Part shown: piece after piece, positions 18,501-25,563 of the stretch
Layout: every line of letters starts with the position of its first letter
Numbering within the stretch: the first letter of the stretch is position 1
Notes under the pieces: generated by a model
What the model was told of the DNA's origin: nothing
What the model saw: only the letters and a program-made list of their open reading frames with translations
Databases searched by the model: none
Translations under genes and position numbers: made by a program
Source of the DNA: Mucilaginibacter dorajii
GTDB lineage: Bacteria > Bacteroidota > Bacteroidia > Sphingobacteriales > Sphingobacteriaceae
DNA length: 64,000 bases
Direction: 5' to 3'
NCBI RefSeq assembly: GCF_024808255.1
Contig: NZ_JANTYS010000004.1
Location: forward strand, 124,001-188,000

Positions 18501-19082
18501 AAAGCCCGTTCAGGTGAGGGCGGCGAAGAGATCATGGGCGCGTTTAACGAGCTAAGGAAACGCGGTGAGATCCGCATTGGCGGCCTTGTATCAAGCGTTC
18601 AGCATAAAATGACCAAAACAGGTAAACCTTTTGGCACTTTCGTGCTGGAAGATTACAATGAATCGTACGAGTTTGCCCTGTTTGGCGACGACTATGTGAA
18701 ATTTCGTAATATGATGATGGAGGGATACTTTTTACACCTGAAAGGTAACATCGAAGAAAAATTTCGCCAAAAAGATAACTGGGACCTGCGCATTCTTGTT
18801 ATGGACATGTTATCGGAAATGCGCGATAAACTTACCAAATCATTAACGGTTTGTATCGATATCAGCATGCTTAATAGCAAATTGCTTGATGATATTCAAC
18901 ATGTGATTAACGAAAATAATCAGAAGTACCCGGTAAAAAACTGCAAGCTACGCTTCAAGATCAATAACCGCGAGGAAGCCATGCAGGTTGAGCTATCATC
19001 CAAAAATTTTAAAGTAAACCCAAGCGATGACCTGTTAGAGGGGATTTTTAATATTACAAATTTGCAGCCGGTGCTGGGGTAA
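15501..19082 (+). CDS. dnaE: DNA polymerase III subunit alpha
   Basis: A 1193-residue C-family replicative polymerase. An N-terminal PHP domain (about 1-270) begins FSHLHVHTQFSLLDG with its metal-binding histidines. The palm carries the catalytic acidic motif MPDIDTDFDD (around residue 417-424) and the region GPGRGSAAGSVVAYC. The fingers contain NALYRPGPI, a helix-hairpin-helix region follows (FGLTGVKGVGDKAV), and a C-terminal OB-fold (about 1020-1110, IRIGGLVSSVQHKMTKTGKPF). It is the main chain-elongating subunit of the replisome and binds the beta clamp. ATG at 15501; nothing is fused or missing. Confidence 0.97.
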   Translation: MPDFSHLHVHTQFSLLDGAADISKLYKKAAKDGMKALAITDHGNMFGVFKFVAEAGKHNVKPIVGCEFYVVADRHIKTFTKEKKDLRRHQLMLAKNPEGYKNLVKLCSLGYMEGLYSKWPRIDKELILKHHKGLIATTCCIGASVPQAILRDTPEAAEREFKWWLDLFGEDFYIELQRHDIPDQNTVNKVLLEYAKKYNVKVICSNDSHYVDQQDSNAHDILLCVNTGDMQSTPIATDEEGGRGYRFGFPNDQFYFKTQQEMSHLFKDLPESLDNTNEIVDKVEVLKLKRDILLPNYVIPPEFKIHTTGDADTLNQWEYLKHITFMGAKERYIDISPEAEERINFELFTIKTMGFAGYFLIVADFIKAGRDMGVFIGPGRGSAAGSVVAYCTGITNIDPMKYNLLFERFLNPDRKSMPDIDTDFDDAGRQRVIDYVVDKYGKNQVAQIITYGSMAARTSIQDVGRVLDMPLSEMIAIKKLVPDTLGITLKEAIEQVPELKEILNGNDLRAQVLREAEKLEGSVRNTGVHAAGIIIAPYDLTDIVPVSVAKDSDLLVTQYDGRVIEDAGVIKMDFLGLKTLTIIKDALRMIKQNHGVHIDIDYIPLDDKETYELYQRGDTNGTFQFESDGMQMYLRELKPDKFEDLIAMNALYRPGPIEYIPNFISRKHGREPIVFDLPDMEEYLGETYGITVYQEQVMLLSQKLAGFSKGDADVLRKAMGKKQIEVLNKMEAQFMDGAIAKGHPKDKLTKIWTDWKAFAQYAFNKSHSTCYAFVAYQTAYLKAHYPSEYMAAVLNNQNNMEKITFFMEECRRMGVEVLGPDINESDMAFAVNKKGQVRFGLTGVKGVGDKAVESIIEERANGPYVSVYDFARRSNTRSVNRKSYENLVYGGAFDEFGINRAQFFAKTDVGVLTGVERLIKYANDYQNVQSSSQSSLFGSSVASYVPEPAMPEAEEWPLIEKLKYEKTVIGIYLTGHPLDNYKVELERFCNSTISDLKLMQKARSGEGGEEIMGAFNELRKRGEIRIGGLVSSVQHKMTKTGKPFGTFVLEDYNESYEFALFGDDYVKFRNMMMEGYFLHLKGNIEEKFRQKDNWDLRILVMDMLSEMRDKLTKSLTVCIDISMLNSKLLDDIQHVINENNQKYPVKNCKLRFKINNREEAMQVELSSKNFKVNPSDDLLEGIFNITNLQPVLG

Positions 19083-19096
19083 AAATAGATTAGATC

Positions 19097-19249
19097 ATGG
19101 AAGACGATAATAAGGAAATTGACTTGTGGGACGATGAAGACTTGTTAAATGAGATGAAAAGCCGCATGGATGACTATGAAAGTGGGAAAGACGTTGGGAT
19201 TTCATGGGAAGAAGTCAAGCAACATCTCAGGGATAGAAATACTAAATAG
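19097..19249 (+). CDS. Small acidic protein, addiction-module antitoxin-like, orphan
   Basis: A 50-residue ORF starting 15 bases after the dnaE stop. It opens with a very acidic stretch (MEDDNKEIDLWDDEDLLNE), followed by MKSRMDDYESGKDVGISW and EEVKQHLRDR. The pattern R-x(5)-SGK-x-x-GISWEEVK resembles the C-terminal half of small toxin-neutralising proteins of RelE-type addiction modules. No toxin gene follows: the next gene is on the other strand and the stop codons overlap by 8 bases. It may be a solitary antitoxin, a remnant or an unrelated acidic protein. Codon use looks coding. Confidence 0.55.
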   Translation: MEDDNKEIDLWDDEDLLNEMKSRMDDYESGKDVGISWEEVKQHLRDRNTK

Positions 19250-19562
19250 TATTCAACTTCCTGTTGTTCAGTTGCTTAAAGTAATATAATATATAACTGA
19301 TTATTGCTATTAGCGGCGCGGTCGCCATTTGTAAAAAGATACCGCCCATTAATACCGCACCTTCTGCCATTCCGCAACGAGGCCCTGGATGTAATTGAGG
19401 TGGAACGGGCATCGAATCCATTGCCCAAAATGAGCATATTATGCCCAATATTAAAGCCAGAAGCATAATGCCACCAATAGGCACGACTGTATGGCCTTTG
19501 ATTCTTAATATTGATGCAATGATTTGCAGTGTTGGAGCTATTACCAAGAGGGCTAAAATCAT
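19242..19562 (-). CDS. Small four-helix membrane protein, paralogue B
   Basis: A 106-residue hydrophobic protein with four predicted transmembrane helices (about 1-18, 28-46, 68-85, 80-98). A polar loop around residue 50-65 is rich in Pro and contains a Cys (HPGPRCGMAEGAV). It overlaps the upstream gene by ATGA (19559-19562), so the two are co-translated. The two proteins share size, helix layout and a similar loop (KCATGAFGIPP in the partner), indicating an old duplication. No family recognised. Confidence 0.6.
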   Translation of the reverse strand: MILALLVIAPTLQIIASILRIKGHTVVPIGGIMLLALILGIICSFWAMDSMPVPPQLHPGPRCGMAEGAVLMGGIFLQMATAPLIAIISYILYYFKQLNNRKLNTI

Positions 19563-19879
19563 GGCATCATTGTATCAGAACCTGGGTTACGGGCAAGCTT
19601 ATGCTTGTATATGTAATATATTGAAGGGGTAGTAAACAGGAGTATCATTATCTCTAATGGCGGTATACCAAATGCTCCCGTAGCACATTTGGTGTTGGCC
19701 GGGAGTGAGCACATGAAAATGAATATACCCGGGATTGATAATAGTATGCCTAACATGAAAGTAACAAACCCTATCATTCCTAAAGAAAAGCTATTCATAT
19801 TATTTACCCGCCTTGCCGAGAAAATAACCTGAACTGCAGGGGCCGCGAATAGGGTGAGCAGAGTGGCTATAGTAAACAT
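19559..19879 (-). CDS. Small four-helix membrane protein, paralogue A
   Basis: A 106-residue protein, first gene of a two-gene operon. It begins with a helix containing APAVQVIFSARR, comparable to APTLQIIASILR in the downstream partner, and has helices at about 1-20, 30-57, 70-90 plus a short one. The central loop holds two Cys and the motif GAFGIPPLE. There are no recognisable catalytic motifs. Equal length, matching loop and ATGA overlap suggest the pair forms a hetero-oligomer; this is inference. Confidence 0.6.
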   Translation of the reverse strand: MFTIATLLTLFAAPAVQVIFSARRVNNMNSFSLGMIGFVTFMLGILLSIPGIFIFMCSLPANTKCATGAFGIPPLEIMILLFTTPSIYYIYKHKLARNPGSDTMMP

Positions 19880-20000
19880 ATCGCTTATTTAGCTTTAATA
19901 CAATTGTCCAGAAAAAAGTAACCCTTGTTAAAAACTCATAGTCACCCCAACGTTAAGTGGATAACTTATCTCAATATAATTGTCACATTGTCAGGCTGCG

Positions 20001-20033
20001 TTTGTGGCAAGCTATTTGAATAGTATATATTTG
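20001..20033 (+). promoter_or_regulatory. trxA promoter (TTTG-N21-TATATTTG)
   Basis: TTTG at 20001-20004 and TATATTTG at 20026-20033 are 21 bases apart, matching the Bacteroidota sigma consensus at both boxes and in spacing. The ATG of trxA follows 28 bases later. Confidence 0.7.
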
Positions 20034-20061
20034 TACTACAAAAATTTAAAAAATAGAAATC

Positions 20062-20382
20062 ATGGCTTTAGAAATAACTGATGCAAACTTTGATGAACTT
20101 GTCTTAAAATCAGACAAACCCGTATTACTTGACTTTTGGGCCGAATGGTGTGGTCCATGTAGAATGGTTGGTCCGGTAGTTGAAGATATTGCAAAAGAAT
20201 ACGAAGGCAAAGCTGTTGTAGGTAAAGTTAATGTCGACAACAACCCAGGTATATCAATGAAATTCGGTATCCGTAATATCCCTGCTTTATTATTCTTTAA
20301 AAATGGCGAAATTGTGGATAAACAAATTGGTGCAGTTCCAAAATCAGTATTAACTGATAAATTAGTTAAGCAATTAGCTTAA
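20062..20382 (+). CDS. trxA: Thioredoxin
   Basis: A 106-residue classical thioredoxin. The redox site W-C-G-P-C is at residues 29-33, the buried Asp in LLDFWAEW, and the cis-proline loop in IRNIPALLFF. The length and the absence of a signal peptide place it in the cytoplasm, where it reduces protein disulfides using thioredoxin reductase. It has its own promoter with near-consensus boxes and ends at a perfect terminator, so it is monocistronic. Confidence 0.97.
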   Translation: MALEITDANFDELVLKSDKPVLLDFWAEWCGPCRMVGPVVEDIAKEYEGKAVVGKVNVDNNPGISMKFGIRNIPALLFFKNGEIVDKQIGAVPKSVLTDKLVKQLA

Positions 20383-20437
20383 TTCCCGAAGGCATAAATT
20401 AAGTTTATCAATAGCTTAATCCACCATATTTTACTTT

Positions 20438-20467
20438 AAAAAGCGTTTCAAATTTGAAACGCTTTTT
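20438..20467 (+). terminator. Perfect palindromic terminator of trxA
   Basis: AAAAGCGTTTCAAA/TTTGAAACGCTTTT forms a 15-bp perfect stem with a T7 tract. An in-frame ATG at 20470 directly after the T tract is therefore unlikely to be the start of the next gene. Confidence 0.9.
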
Positions 20468-20487
20468 TTATGCCCTATATTAGCCTT

Positions 20488-21408
20488 ATGCCCAAATTAA
20501 ACGACGATCAGCAAATACGGCAACTGGCCAACCTGGAACTGCTGGCCCGGCAGGTGGTTGAAGGTTTTATAACCGGCCTGCACCAAAGCCCCTTCCATGG
20601 CTTTTCTGTGGAATTTGCCGAGCATCGTTTATATAACAATGGCGAATCGGTAAAAAACATTGATTGGAAGCTGCTGGCCCGTACCGATAAACTGTTTGTA
20701 AAGCAATTTGAGGAAGAAACCAACCTGCGCTGTTATTTGCTGCTGGATACTTCGTCATCCATGAATTTTCCGGAAAAAGGCATTAATAAGCTACAGTTTT
20801 CCATCTATGCCATAGCATCGCTCATGCACCTGTTTAAAAAACAACGGGACGCGTTTGGGCTTTGCCTTTTTTCGGATAAGGTGGACTGGCTAAGTTCGGC
20901 CAAATCAACCACCACGCATCTTTTTCATTTATATGCCGAACTGGAAAAGGCTTACAATAATCCTAAAATAAGTACAGTAACTAATATTACCCAGGTGCTA
21001 CACCATGTGGCTAATGAAATTCACCAGCGATCAATGGTGATTATTTTTAGCGATATGCTGGAGAATAGCCTTAATCCCGAAAAGCTCCAATCGCTTTTCG
21101 CAGCCGTTCAGCATTTAAAATTCAGTAAGCACGAAGTGGTAATTTTTAATGTAAGCGATAAGCAAAAAGAACTCGATTTTAATTTTGATAACCGCCCGCA
21201 TCATTTTGTAGATATGGAAAGCGGCGCCGAAATAAAAGTACATCCCGGTAAAGTGCGTGATGCCTATCAGGCTGCTTTAACTCAATACCGCCATCAACTG
21301 GAACTAAAATGCGCGCAGTACCATATTGACCTGGTTGACGTGGATATTAACGCGGGCTACCATGAGGTACTAAAAACTTACCTGGCTAAAAGAAATAAAA
21401 TGGTTTAA
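20488..21408 (+). CDS. DUF58 domain protein (vWA-like)
   Basis: A 306-residue protein using the ATG at 20488; the in-frame ATG at 20470 sits at the end of the trxA terminator. It has the DUF58 signature NIDWKLLARTDKLFVKQFE and a von Willebrand A-like fold with LLLDTSSSMNF, a D-x-S-x-S metal site. In many genomes DUF58 proteins work with a MoxR AAA ATPase in chaperone-like or stress functions; no MoxR gene is in this window. It is soluble, with no membrane segments. It converges on the histidine kinase gene with 9 bases between stops. Confidence 0.87.
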   Translation: MPKLNDDQQIRQLANLELLARQVVEGFITGLHQSPFHGFSVEFAEHRLYNNGESVKNIDWKLLARTDKLFVKQFEEETNLRCYLLLDTSSSMNFPEKGINKLQFSIYAIASLMHLFKKQRDAFGLCLFSDKVDWLSSAKSTTTHLFHLYAELEKAYNNPKISTVTNITQVLHHVANEIHQRSMVIIFSDMLENSLNPEKLQSLFAAVQHLKFSKHEVVIFNVSDKQKELDFNFDNRPHHFVDMESGAEIKVHPGKVRDAYQAALTQYRHQLELKCAQYHIDLVDVDINAGYHEVLKTYLAKRNKMV

Positions 21409-21417
21409 CTACGGCCC

Positions 21418-22746
21418 TTAACCCCTTATAGGTGTATCAAAAACAAGTTTCACAGAAGTGCCCTCGCCTTTTGTCGAATTGATCTGGATCCTGATATTAT
21501 GAAACGCGGTGATACTTTTCACTATAGCTAAGCCTAAGCCATAGCTCTCTTTTTCATCGGTTTCTAACTTTTCAAAACGGTTAAAGGCATTGTCAATTTG
21601 CTTTTTATCCATGCCGGTGCCAGTGTCTGTAATTTTAATGGTATAGGTATCCTCCTTAAGCTCATCATTAATGGTAATACTACCTGCCGGAATGTTATAT
21701 TTTATGGCGTTGTTGATGAGATTAAAAAGCAAGGTGTGCATTAGTGGGCGGTTGCCCTTTATGGTATAAATATATTTAAGGTTATTGGTAAACGTCAACC
21801 GTTTTTCTTCAATTCTATCTTCCAGCTCCTCCTGTATTTCCATAACAACCGCGGCTACCATTACCATATCACTTTTATCGTACTGGTTGTTTTCAACCTT
21901 CGAGATCAATAGTAAACTGTTGATGATAGATTTTAAGCGGTTAAGCGTTTTTAGCGATGCATGCATTTTATTCTCGCTGGCTTCACTTAATTCTTCCTGG
22001 AGCAAAATATTCTCTAACCTTGAACTAATAATGGAAATGGGCGTAAGCAATTCATGCGAAACATTTGCGATGAATTGTTTTTCGAGGATGAACAGGTTTG
22101 AGATCTTTTTCATCAACGAACTAATGCTATCATCCAATAGCTCAAAATCCTGGGTTGTGGTTTTGATCTTTTCGTAGTCAAAGTTCATCGGGTCATTAAC
22201 CTTAATCAGTTTACGGTCAATGATCTTGTAAAAAGGGGCCAATAAAAACCTGGTGAAAATAAGATCGCTTATGAGGGTTAGCACCAGGGCAATCACTAAA
22301 ACTACGATGGTGAACTTTTTGATGATGGATTTCAGTTCTTCAACCGACTGAATGGCCACACCAATCTGCAGCATGTAGGTTTGATTATTGAAGTGGAACC
22401 GGTGAGATAAAACGCGATAATCTTTAGTGATGTGGTTAAATTCGCGTTGTTCGGTTGTAAACTTACCGCTGGGAGCCAACACCGCTTTATAAGCTACCGG
22501 TTTTATAGAGATAAATTCCTCGTTAAGTATATTGTTATCCTGGTAAACCTTCTGCGTGGTTAAAGAACCATTTATTTCTTTGGAGGATAGATTTTTTAAC
22601 GTTGCCTGTTCATCGCTTTCCAATCGTAGCTCCATGTGGTTGTAGGAGATTTTCTCAATAGAAAGCAAGATCAATAGCCCGGTAAACAGGATAATAGCCA
22701 CCTTGGTTAAAGTATTATAAACAGCCAGCTTTACCTGTAATTTCAT
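21418..22746 (-). CDS. Sensor histidine kinase
   Basis: A 442-residue kinase of the two-component system. Transmembrane helices at about 11-30 and 144-165 frame a periplasmic sensor of about 110 residues with no Cys. The DHp helix carries the phospho-accepting His231 in FIANVSHELLTPISII. The ATPase domain shows the N-box NLINNAIKYN, the G1 box DTGTGMD and the G2 box GLGLAIVKS. There is no obvious HAMP, only a short linker. It follows its response regulator by 11 bases. The signal is not evident. Confidence 0.93.
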   Translation of the reverse strand: MKLQVKLAVYNTLTKVAIILFTGLLILLSIEKISYNHMELRLESDEQATLKNLSSKEINGSLTTQKVYQDNNILNEEFISIKPVAYKAVLAPSGKFTTEQREFNHITKDYRVLSHRFHFNNQTYMLQIGVAIQSVEELKSIIKKFTIVVLVIALVLTLISDLIFTRFLLAPFYKIIDRKLIKVNDPMNFDYEKIKTTTQDFELLDDSISSLMKKISNLFILEKQFIANVSHELLTPISIISSRLENILLQEELSEASENKMHASLKTLNRLKSIINSLLLISKVENNQYDKSDMVMVAAVVMEIQEELEDRIEEKRLTFTNNLKYIYTIKGNRPLMHTLLFNLINNAIKYNIPAGSITINDELKEDTYTIKITDTGTGMDKKQIDNAFNRFEKLETDEKESYGLGLAIVKSITAFHNIRIQINSTKGEGTSVKLVFDTPIRG

Positions 22747-22757
22747 TTATCGATCAA

Positions 22758-23435
22758 TTAAATGTTGATGCGGTAACCAATGCTCCTTACAGTTTCAAAC
22801 CAATCGATAGGAATATATTGTGATAATTTTTTACGTAGGTTTTTTACGTGCACATCCACAAAGTTCGAATCGCTGTTAATCTCCAGCACATCGCCCCAAA
22901 CGTGTTCGGTGAGGTTAGTGCGCGATATTACCCTGTTTTTGTTCAATACCAGGTAGTTGAAAATCTCAAACTCTTTTTTGGTTAGATTTATCCGCTCATC
23001 ATTATACGTCACAGTGCGGTTCTGGATATTCACCTTTAGGCCTTTAATATTGATGTCGTTACTTTCCAGCCTATGTTTGCGGCGGGTAATGGCGTGCATG
23101 CGGGCTAAAAGCTCGCTTAGGGAAAATGGCTTGGCCAGGTAATCGTCGGCACCTTGTTCCAAACCAGATACACGATCATCAACCGCGCCGCGGGCAGTAA
23201 GAATAATAACAGCATCTTCGCGTTTTTCCAGGCCTTTTAACAGTTTCAACAGGTCGAAACCGTCACCATCGGGCAAACCCAGATCAAGAAGGATAAAATC
23301 ATAATTGTTTACAAAGATCTTTTCCTCTGCCGATTTTTTAGTACGGGCATGTTCAACCGTAAAGCCTTCATGGCTCAGAAATTCATCAACCTCAAGGGCA
23401 AGGCCTTTTTCGTCTTCAACAATCAATACATTCAT
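22758..23435 (-). CDS. OmpR-family response regulator
   Basis: A 225-residue regulator. The receiver domain (1-120) has the acidic pocket (VEDEK), phospho-acceptor Asp51 in LLDLGLPDGDG, Thr80 and Lys102 (LAKPF). The C-terminal winged helix (about 130-223) includes LTKKEFEIFNYLVLNKNRV and VDVHVKNLRKKL. It is the first gene of a two-gene operon with the histidine kinase. Its promoter region is shared with the divergent GH130 gene and contains a 31-bp inverted repeat, but I cannot tell whether the regulator controls GH130. Confidence 0.95.
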   Translation of the reverse strand: MNVLIVEDEKGLALEVDEFLSHEGFTVEHARTKKSAEEKIFVNNYDFILLDLGLPDGDGFDLLKLLKGLEKREDAVIILTARGAVDDRVSGLEQGADDYLAKPFSLSELLARMHAITRRKHRLESNDINIKGLKVNIQNRTVTYNDERINLTKKEFEIFNYLVLNKNRVISRTNLTEHVWGDVLEINSDSNFVDVHVKNLRKKLSQYIPIDWFETVRSIGYRINI

Positions 23436-23459
23436 AAGGAGTGCAATTTAGTAAAAAAT

Positions 23460-23566
23460 AGAATCAAGAAATAAGAGTCAAGAATCAAGACAAGAAATTA
23501 TATGTCACCACCTCATTTCGCAACGTTACCTTAACTCTTGATTCTTGACTCTTATTTCTTGATTCT
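23460..23566. repeat. Word hairpin: 31-bp exact inverted repeat of AGAATCAAGA words
   Basis: The left arm 23460-23490 and right arm 23536-23566 are exact reverse complements over 31 bases, with a 45-base loop. Each arm is made of short words (AGAATCAAGA, AATAAGAGTC, AAGAATCAAGA). A close relative is at 46109-46189 between spoT and fur. It lies between the divergent response regulator and GH130 genes. Confidence 0.95.
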
Positions 23567-23631
23567 TTTCAAATAGCTAAATCAATTTCGGTTAAATGAT
23601 GTTACCCAATAAACGCTACTATTGCATACAT

Positions 23632-25101
23632 ATGAGACTTTCCATCGAACGCAAGCCAATAAGAGTTAATCCCGATCCGAAACGAGTTATTGCCAGGTTC
23701 TTTTTTAATGGGAATGACAGGGCTAAAGAAGTGATACAGCGCGTAATGGAGATTAGTGAAGAAATAGCATTTGGCATAGTATCGCCGCTGTTGCAGGAAT
23801 ATTCTAAACGCCACCGTAATATAACCCGGGTTTTAAACAGGCATTGCAGTAAGTTAAAACCTTTGTTTTTGGAGCTCAATATCGATTATGATACGCTTAC
23901 GGTTAACCGCAAGCTGCTGATAGGCTCATACTTTACCCATGAATATTCTATTGAATCGGCGGCGTTTTTTAATCCTTCTATTGTTGAAGATCCCGATCAA
24001 ACCGAACTGGAAGATGGGCAGCGGAGGGTAATTATCAGTTTTAGGGCGGTAGGCGAGGGACATATCTCCTCTATCACTTTCCGCCGGGGATTAATTGATA
24101 AAGATAATACCATTACCATTCAGCCCGCTGGTAGTTATATAGATGAGGCCGAGATTGTACGCAACGCGGTTTATAACAAAAAACTGTTTTTTGAAAAAGC
24201 CGCTATCACACAAATAAATATAGATGTGATTAGTGAGCTGGAATCAAAGCTCGATCATCACTTTGAATACGCCAGCCTGCGCCGCATCATCATTGACTCG
24301 CAAAGGCTACAGGAAAGCGATATGAAGAAACTGGAGTATGATAAGGTGCTTTGGCTGGCCGATTCATATTACGAGATTGTTTTTTCATTAGATACTGATA
24401 TTTCCGACAGGGTTATTTTCCCGATATCTGAATACGAGCGTAAAGGCATTGAAGATGCCCGCTTTGTGCATTTCGCCAATGACGATGACAGTAAGGTTTA
24501 CTACGCAACGTATACAGCCTATGATGGATCGCTTATTATGCCCAAGTTGCTGCAAACCACCGATTTTTATAATTTTAAGATTATGCCTTTATATGGTGCT
24601 GGCGCGCAGAATAAAAATCTGGCGCTGTTTCCCCGTAAAATAAACGGCAAGTTTGCAATGATATCCCGTATTGACGGCTGCAATAATTATATTATGTATG
24701 CTGATAAGATTAATATTTGGGAAAAGCCGGTCCTTTTGCAACATCCTACTTTTACCTGGGAGTTTGTGCAGATTGGTAACTGCGGTTCGCCGATAGAGAC
24801 CAAAGAAGGCTGGCTGATGATTACCCACGGCGTAGGCCCTATGCGCCGCTATGTGCTTGGGGCAAGCTTGCTTAAGCTTGATGATCCCGCGGTTGAAATT
24901 GGCCGTTTAAAAGAGCCATTATTGATCCCCAACAGCGATGAACGGGAAGGTTATGTGCCCAATGTACTTTACTCATGCGGAGCAATTGTACATAATGAAA
25001 AATTGATTATCCCTTATGGTGTATCAGATTCATCTACCGCTTTTGCCGAAGTTAGTTTGCAGGAGTTACTGGATAAACTGAAGGAGGATGGGAAGTCTTA
25101 A
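23632..25101 (+). CDS. Glycoside hydrolase family 130 (beta-mannoside phosphorylase or hydrolase)
   Basis: A 489-residue protein from the ATG at 23632 (MRLSIERKPIRVNPDP); an earlier in-frame ATG at 23596 adds only an unlikely leader. Motifs of the five-bladed GH130 propeller include AAFFNPSIVEDPDQ, the catalytic-region GIEDARFVHF, and IGNCGSPIETKEGWLMITHG. GH130 members cleave beta-mannosidic bonds by phosphorolysis or hydrolysis. Two GT4 glycosyltransferases follow on the opposite strand. In Bacteroidota such a trio is common, suggesting turnover and synthesis of a mannose-containing glucan or glycolipid. No signal peptide, so cytoplasmic. Confidence 0.88.
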   Translation: MRLSIERKPIRVNPDPKRVIARFFFNGNDRAKEVIQRVMEISEEIAFGIVSPLLQEYSKRHRNITRVLNRHCSKLKPLFLELNIDYDTLTVNRKLLIGSYFTHEYSIESAAFFNPSIVEDPDQTELEDGQRRVIISFRAVGEGHISSITFRRGLIDKDNTITIQPAGSYIDEAEIVRNAVYNKKLFFEKAAITQINIDVISELESKLDHHFEYASLRRIIIDSQRLQESDMKKLEYDKVLWLADSYYEIVFSLDTDISDRVIFPISEYERKGIEDARFVHFANDDDSKVYYATYTAYDGSLIMPKLLQTTDFYNFKIMPLYGAGAQNKNLALFPRKINGKFAMISRIDGCNNYIMYADKINIWEKPVLLQHPTFTWEFVQIGNCGSPIETKEGWLMITHGVGPMRRYVLGASLLKLDDPAVEIGRLKEPLLIPNSDEREGYVPNVLYSCGAIVHNEKLIIPYGVSDSSTAFAEVSLQELLDKLKEDGKS

Positions 25102-25119
25102 GTAAGAATAAACGAAGCC

Positions 25120-25215
25120 GTCATTGCGAGGTACGAAGCAATCTCCAAACTATACAGAGCGAACCTCGCAAGGCCGGCTTGCATGCATAGAGAACGCTTC
25201 GTACCTACCCATGAC
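25120..25215. repeat. REP-like hairpin, GTCATTGCGAGG family
   Basis: The left end GTCATTGCGAGGTACGAAG pairs with the right end CTTCGTACCTACCCATGAC, with inner material that folds less well. Relatives are at 25403-25483 and 35203-35283. Confidence 0.7.
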
Positions 25216-25226
25216 AAGTCCATCAT

Positions 25227-25273
25227 GTCATTGCGAGTTTAAAAATCCGGAGGAATCTGAAGGTGGAAATGAC
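25227..25273. repeat. Short repeat element, GTCATTGCGAGTTT...AAATGAC
   Basis: A 47-base unit with the outer ends GTCATT/AATGAC and the phrase TCTGAAGGTGG. Variants occur inverted at 25497-25541 and 35516-35560, and a partial one at 35152-35183. Confidence 0.6.
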
Positions 25274-25294
25274 GTAACAACTATCCTCTCCCCC

Positions 25295-25388
25295 CTGTCA
25301 TGCTGAGGCACGAAGCATCTATTAGCGAACTTTACAGGGCGAATAGGAATGGCGTAGAATAGATCCTTCACTGCGTTCAGGATGACAG
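25295..25388. repeat. REP-like hairpin, CTGTCATGCTGA family
   Basis: CTGTCATGCTGA at the left and TCAGGATGACAG at the right pair across 94 bases. A second family member is at 35611-35699. Confidence 0.65.
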
Positions 25389-25402
25389 ATCTTTTAAAAA
25401 AC

Positions 25403-25483
25403 GTCATGGGTAGGCACGAAGCAATCGCATGCTATACAGGGCGAATCTGCACAGTTCGCGATTGCTTCGTACCTCGCAATGAC
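25403..25483. repeat. REP-like hairpin, GTCATGGGTAGG/GCAATGAC
   Basis: CACGAAGCAATCG on the left pairs with CGATTGCTTCGT on the right, with outer ends GTCATGGGTAGG/CCTCGCAATGAC. It is a relative of the element at 25120. Confidence 0.75.
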
Positions 25484-25496
25484 ATAGCTTTATATT

Positions 25497-25541
25497 GTCA
25501 TTCCACCTTCAGAATTTCGCGAAATTTTACAACTCGCAATG
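25497..25541. repeat. Short repeat with TTTCGCGAAA palindrome
   Basis: Contains GTCATTCCACCTTCAGA, the palindrome AATTTCGCGAAATT and ACTCGCAATG. A partial inverted relative is at 35152-35183 downstream of the TPR gene. It is next to the stop of the GT4 gene at 25564. Confidence 0.65.
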
Positions 25542-25563
25542 CCGTTCTTTTTTGTTATCTAAT

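Noticed and set aside
20470..20487. Longer start for the DUF58 protein
   Set aside because: The ATG at 20470 directly follows the T tract of the trxA terminator; the ATG at 20488 begins the family-like sequence.
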